A stretch of DNA of 33,858 nt. It comes from JBJFCE01 sp964437825. Lineage in GTDB: Bacteria; Bacillota; Clostridia; Lachnospirales; Lachnospiraceae. The stretch lies in assembly GCA_964437825.1 (NCBI GenBank), contig CAYTIH010000029.1, forward strand, positions 1-33,858, written 5' to 3'. Shown one piece after another: positions 32,288 through 33,858 of this stretch (positions are counted from its first letter, which is position 1; every line of letters begins with the position of its first letter). The position numbers were made by a program, and so were the translations under genes. The notes under the pieces were generated by a model. It was not told the DNA's origin, searched no databases, and worked only from the letters and a program-made list of their open reading frames with translations.

Positions 32288-33858
32288 TTAAGCTTCCACG
32301 CACTTCTCAACACCGATAGTCACCGTTTCGCCGTTTACATTCCATTCCTTAGCGCCATCGCAGGTCTGTTCCATCACAAACGCATCGGCCAAAACCTTGG
32401 TCGCAATGGTACTTTCGTTCTTTGTCATGATCTGCGCAATCTTTGAATTGCCACTTACATAGACCTTAATATGATCCATGACCTCAAAGCCGCTGTCCTT
32501 TCTCATTGTTTGGATCTTGCTGATCACCTCATATACAAAGCCCTCTTCCATCAGCTCCTCGGAAATGTTCGTATCAAGAACAACCGTCATATAGTTGTCC
32601 GCTTCAGATACATACCCGGGCTTCTGACTCATTTCGATTAAAAGATCCTCCTTGGAAAGGGATACCTCAAAACCGTCCACATCAAATACAAGCACGCCTT
32701 TTTCATTCAGCTCATCCATCGCTGCATTACCGTCAAGCGCTTCCAGATGTGCCTTAATGCCGCCGAGCTGTTTTCCGTACTTAGGTCCCACGGTGCGAAG
32801 CTGCGGCTTGAAGGTATAGCCGGTAAAGTCTCTGACGTCATCAGTAAATACAACCCTCTTGACATTCAGTTCATCCCGGATAATCTCCTGATAAAACTCA
32901 CTTAAGGTCTTATCCGCCTTGATGAACATGGTGCCGATCGGCTGACGGTTCTTGATATTTGCAGTATTACGGGCCGCACGCCCCATAACAACAACCTCCA
33001 GAACCTCCTCCATGTCCTCTTCCAGCTTCTTGTCAATCATGGATTCGTCACAGACAGGGAAATCACACAGATGAATGCTTTCCGGCGCCTCCTTGTCAAT
33101 GCTGCACACAAGATTCCGATAGATTTGCTCCGTCATAAAGGGAACCATCGGCGCTGCACATTTACTGATCGTGATAAGCGCAGTATACAGCGTCATATAG
33201 GCATTGATCTTATCCTGTTCCATACCCTTTGCCCAGAAACGTTCACGGCTTCTTCTGACATACCAGTTACTCATTTCATCCACAAAGTTATCCAGTACCT
33301 TCGCAGCTTCCGGGATACGATAATGATCCAGATTCTCATCCACACCCTTAATTGCGGTATTTAACTTGGACAACAGCCATTTATCCATAACGGGCAGCTT
33401 ATCATATTCCAGCTTATATTTAGTCGCATCAAAGCTGTCGATATTGGCATACAATACAAAGAACGCATAGGTATTCCATAAGGTTCCGAGGAATTTACGC
33501 TGTCCTTCCATAACGGCCTTTCCATGGAAACGGTTTGGCAGCCACGGTGCGGAATTGGTATAGAAATACCAGCGGATCGCATCGGCGCCGTAACTTTCGA
33601 GTGCGTCAAACGGATCAACAGCATTTCCCTTGGATTTGCTCATCTTCTGGCCGTTTTCGTCCTGCACCAGTCCCAGAACAATCACATTCTCATAAGGCGC
33701 CTTATTAAACAGCAAAGTGGACTCTGCCATCAAAGAATAAAACCACCCGCGGGTCTGATCCACTGCCTCGGAAATAAACTGGGCCGGGAACTGTTTTTCA
33801 AATAACTCCTTATTTTCAAACGGATAATGATGCTGTGCAAACGGCATTGCTCCGGAAT
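32288..33858 (-). CDS. ileS: Isoleucine--tRNA ligase, partial, N-terminal half off the right edge
   Basis: Charges tRNA-Ile. About 523 C-terminal residues are visible, from the catalytic core to the stop; the frame is open to the edge (SGAMPFAQHHYPF). It has DQTRGWFYSLMAES, the second class I signature KMSKSKGNAVDP, LESYGADAIRWYFYTNSAPW, the anticodon-binding helices (NWYVRRSRERFW), and a C-terminal region like DUF5915 (about 300-520: NTANIKNRQPIGTMFI, LNVKRVVFTDD). No C-terminal Cys zinc-finger is seen. This is the layout of the eukaryote-like type 2 IleRS, which is naturally mupirocin-tolerant in known cases. The HIGH motif and editing domain lie outside the window. Confidence 0.96.
   Translation of the reverse strand, partial: SGAMPFAQHHYPFENKELFEKQFPAQFISEAVDQTRGWFYSLMAESTLLFNKAPYENVIVLGLVQDENGQKMSKSKGNAVDPFDALESYGADAIRWYFYTNSAPWLPNRFHGKAVMEGQRKFLGTLWNTYAFFVLYANIDSFDATKYKLEYDKLPVMDKWLLSKLNTAIKGVDENLDHYRIPEAAKVLDNFVDEMSNWYVRRSRERFWAKGMEQDKINAYMTLYTALITISKCAAPMVPFMTEQIYRNLVCSIDKEAPESIHLCDFPVCDESMIDKKLEEDMEEVLEVVVMGRAARNTANIKNRQPIGTMFIKADKTLSEFYQEIIRDELNVKRVVFTDDVRDFTGYTFKPQLRTVGPKYGKQLGGIKAHLEALDGNAAMDELNEKGVLVFDVDGFEVSLSKEDLLIEMSQKPGYVSEADNYMTVVLDTNISEELMEEGFVYEVISKIQTMRKDSGFEVMDHIKVYVSGNSKIAQIMTKNESTIATKVLADAFVMEQTCDGAKEWNVNGETVTIGVEKCVEA

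Overview
The window looks like chromosomal DNA from an anaerobic, endospore-forming Firmicute, most likely a gut-type Lachnospiraceae. The grounds are moderate GC with strong GGAGG-type ribosome sites, a sporulation set (SipL-like, SpoIID-like and SpoIIQ-like proteins), a PyrK/PyrD type-1B dihydroorotate dehydrogenase, an IleRS of the type that carries a C-terminal DUF5915 region, and abundant AraC, GntR and XRE regulators. The species cannot be fixed from sequence alone. No rRNA, convincing tRNA, CRISPR array, transposase or phage gene was seen. Both ends cut through tRNA-synthetase genes: asnS on the left and ileS on the right.

Layout. (1) 1-2.4 kb: asnS and a secreted FKBP/trigger-factor-like lipoprotein, both on the minus strand. 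(2) 2.6-5.1 kb: a small accessory island with a DUF4304-like gene, an Imm49-like gene and an AT-rich unknown gene. Two arrays of the palindrome TTTCATGAAA lie upstream of the last two genes. (3) 5.1-10.7 kb: a small membrane-anchored protein, then a minus-strand run of DUF1934 protein, glutamate racemase, a 71-residue membrane protein, a GntR/FCD regulator, ispE and the spore-envelope gene sipL. (4) 10.8-14.2 kb: the pyrimidine genes pyrC, pyrK and pyrD. A tandem, hairpin-rich repeat between pyrC and pyrK supplies the pyrK ribosome site. (5) 14.3-18.3 kb: a PrcB-type lipoprotein, plsC, murF and ddl. (6) 18.3-23.5 kb: a GH9-like lipoprotein that seems to lack catalytic residues, spoIIQ-like, spoIID-like and an EF-hand-type protein. 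(7) 23.5-27.1 kb: an aconitase-family hydratase, an XRE regulator with a structured leader, and what looks like an internally deleted membrane-protein gene. (8) 27.2-33.9 kb: glycogen phosphorylase, a divergent AraC/MATE pair and ileS.

How it fits together. Most of the window is housekeeping: translation, isoprenoid, pyrimidine and peptidoglycan precursor supply (MurI makes D-Glu; Ddl and MurF make and attach D-Ala-D-Ala). A sporulation component is interleaved with it: SipL for spore-coat attachment, SpoIID and SpoIIQ for engulfment. The most notable signals are the paired palindrome arrays around the immunity-like genes, the tandem structured repeat in the pyr cluster together with a similarly built leader before the XRE gene, and three neighbouring envelope proteins (GH9-like, SpoIIQ-like, SpoIID-like) that each appear to lack residues needed for catalysis in their families.
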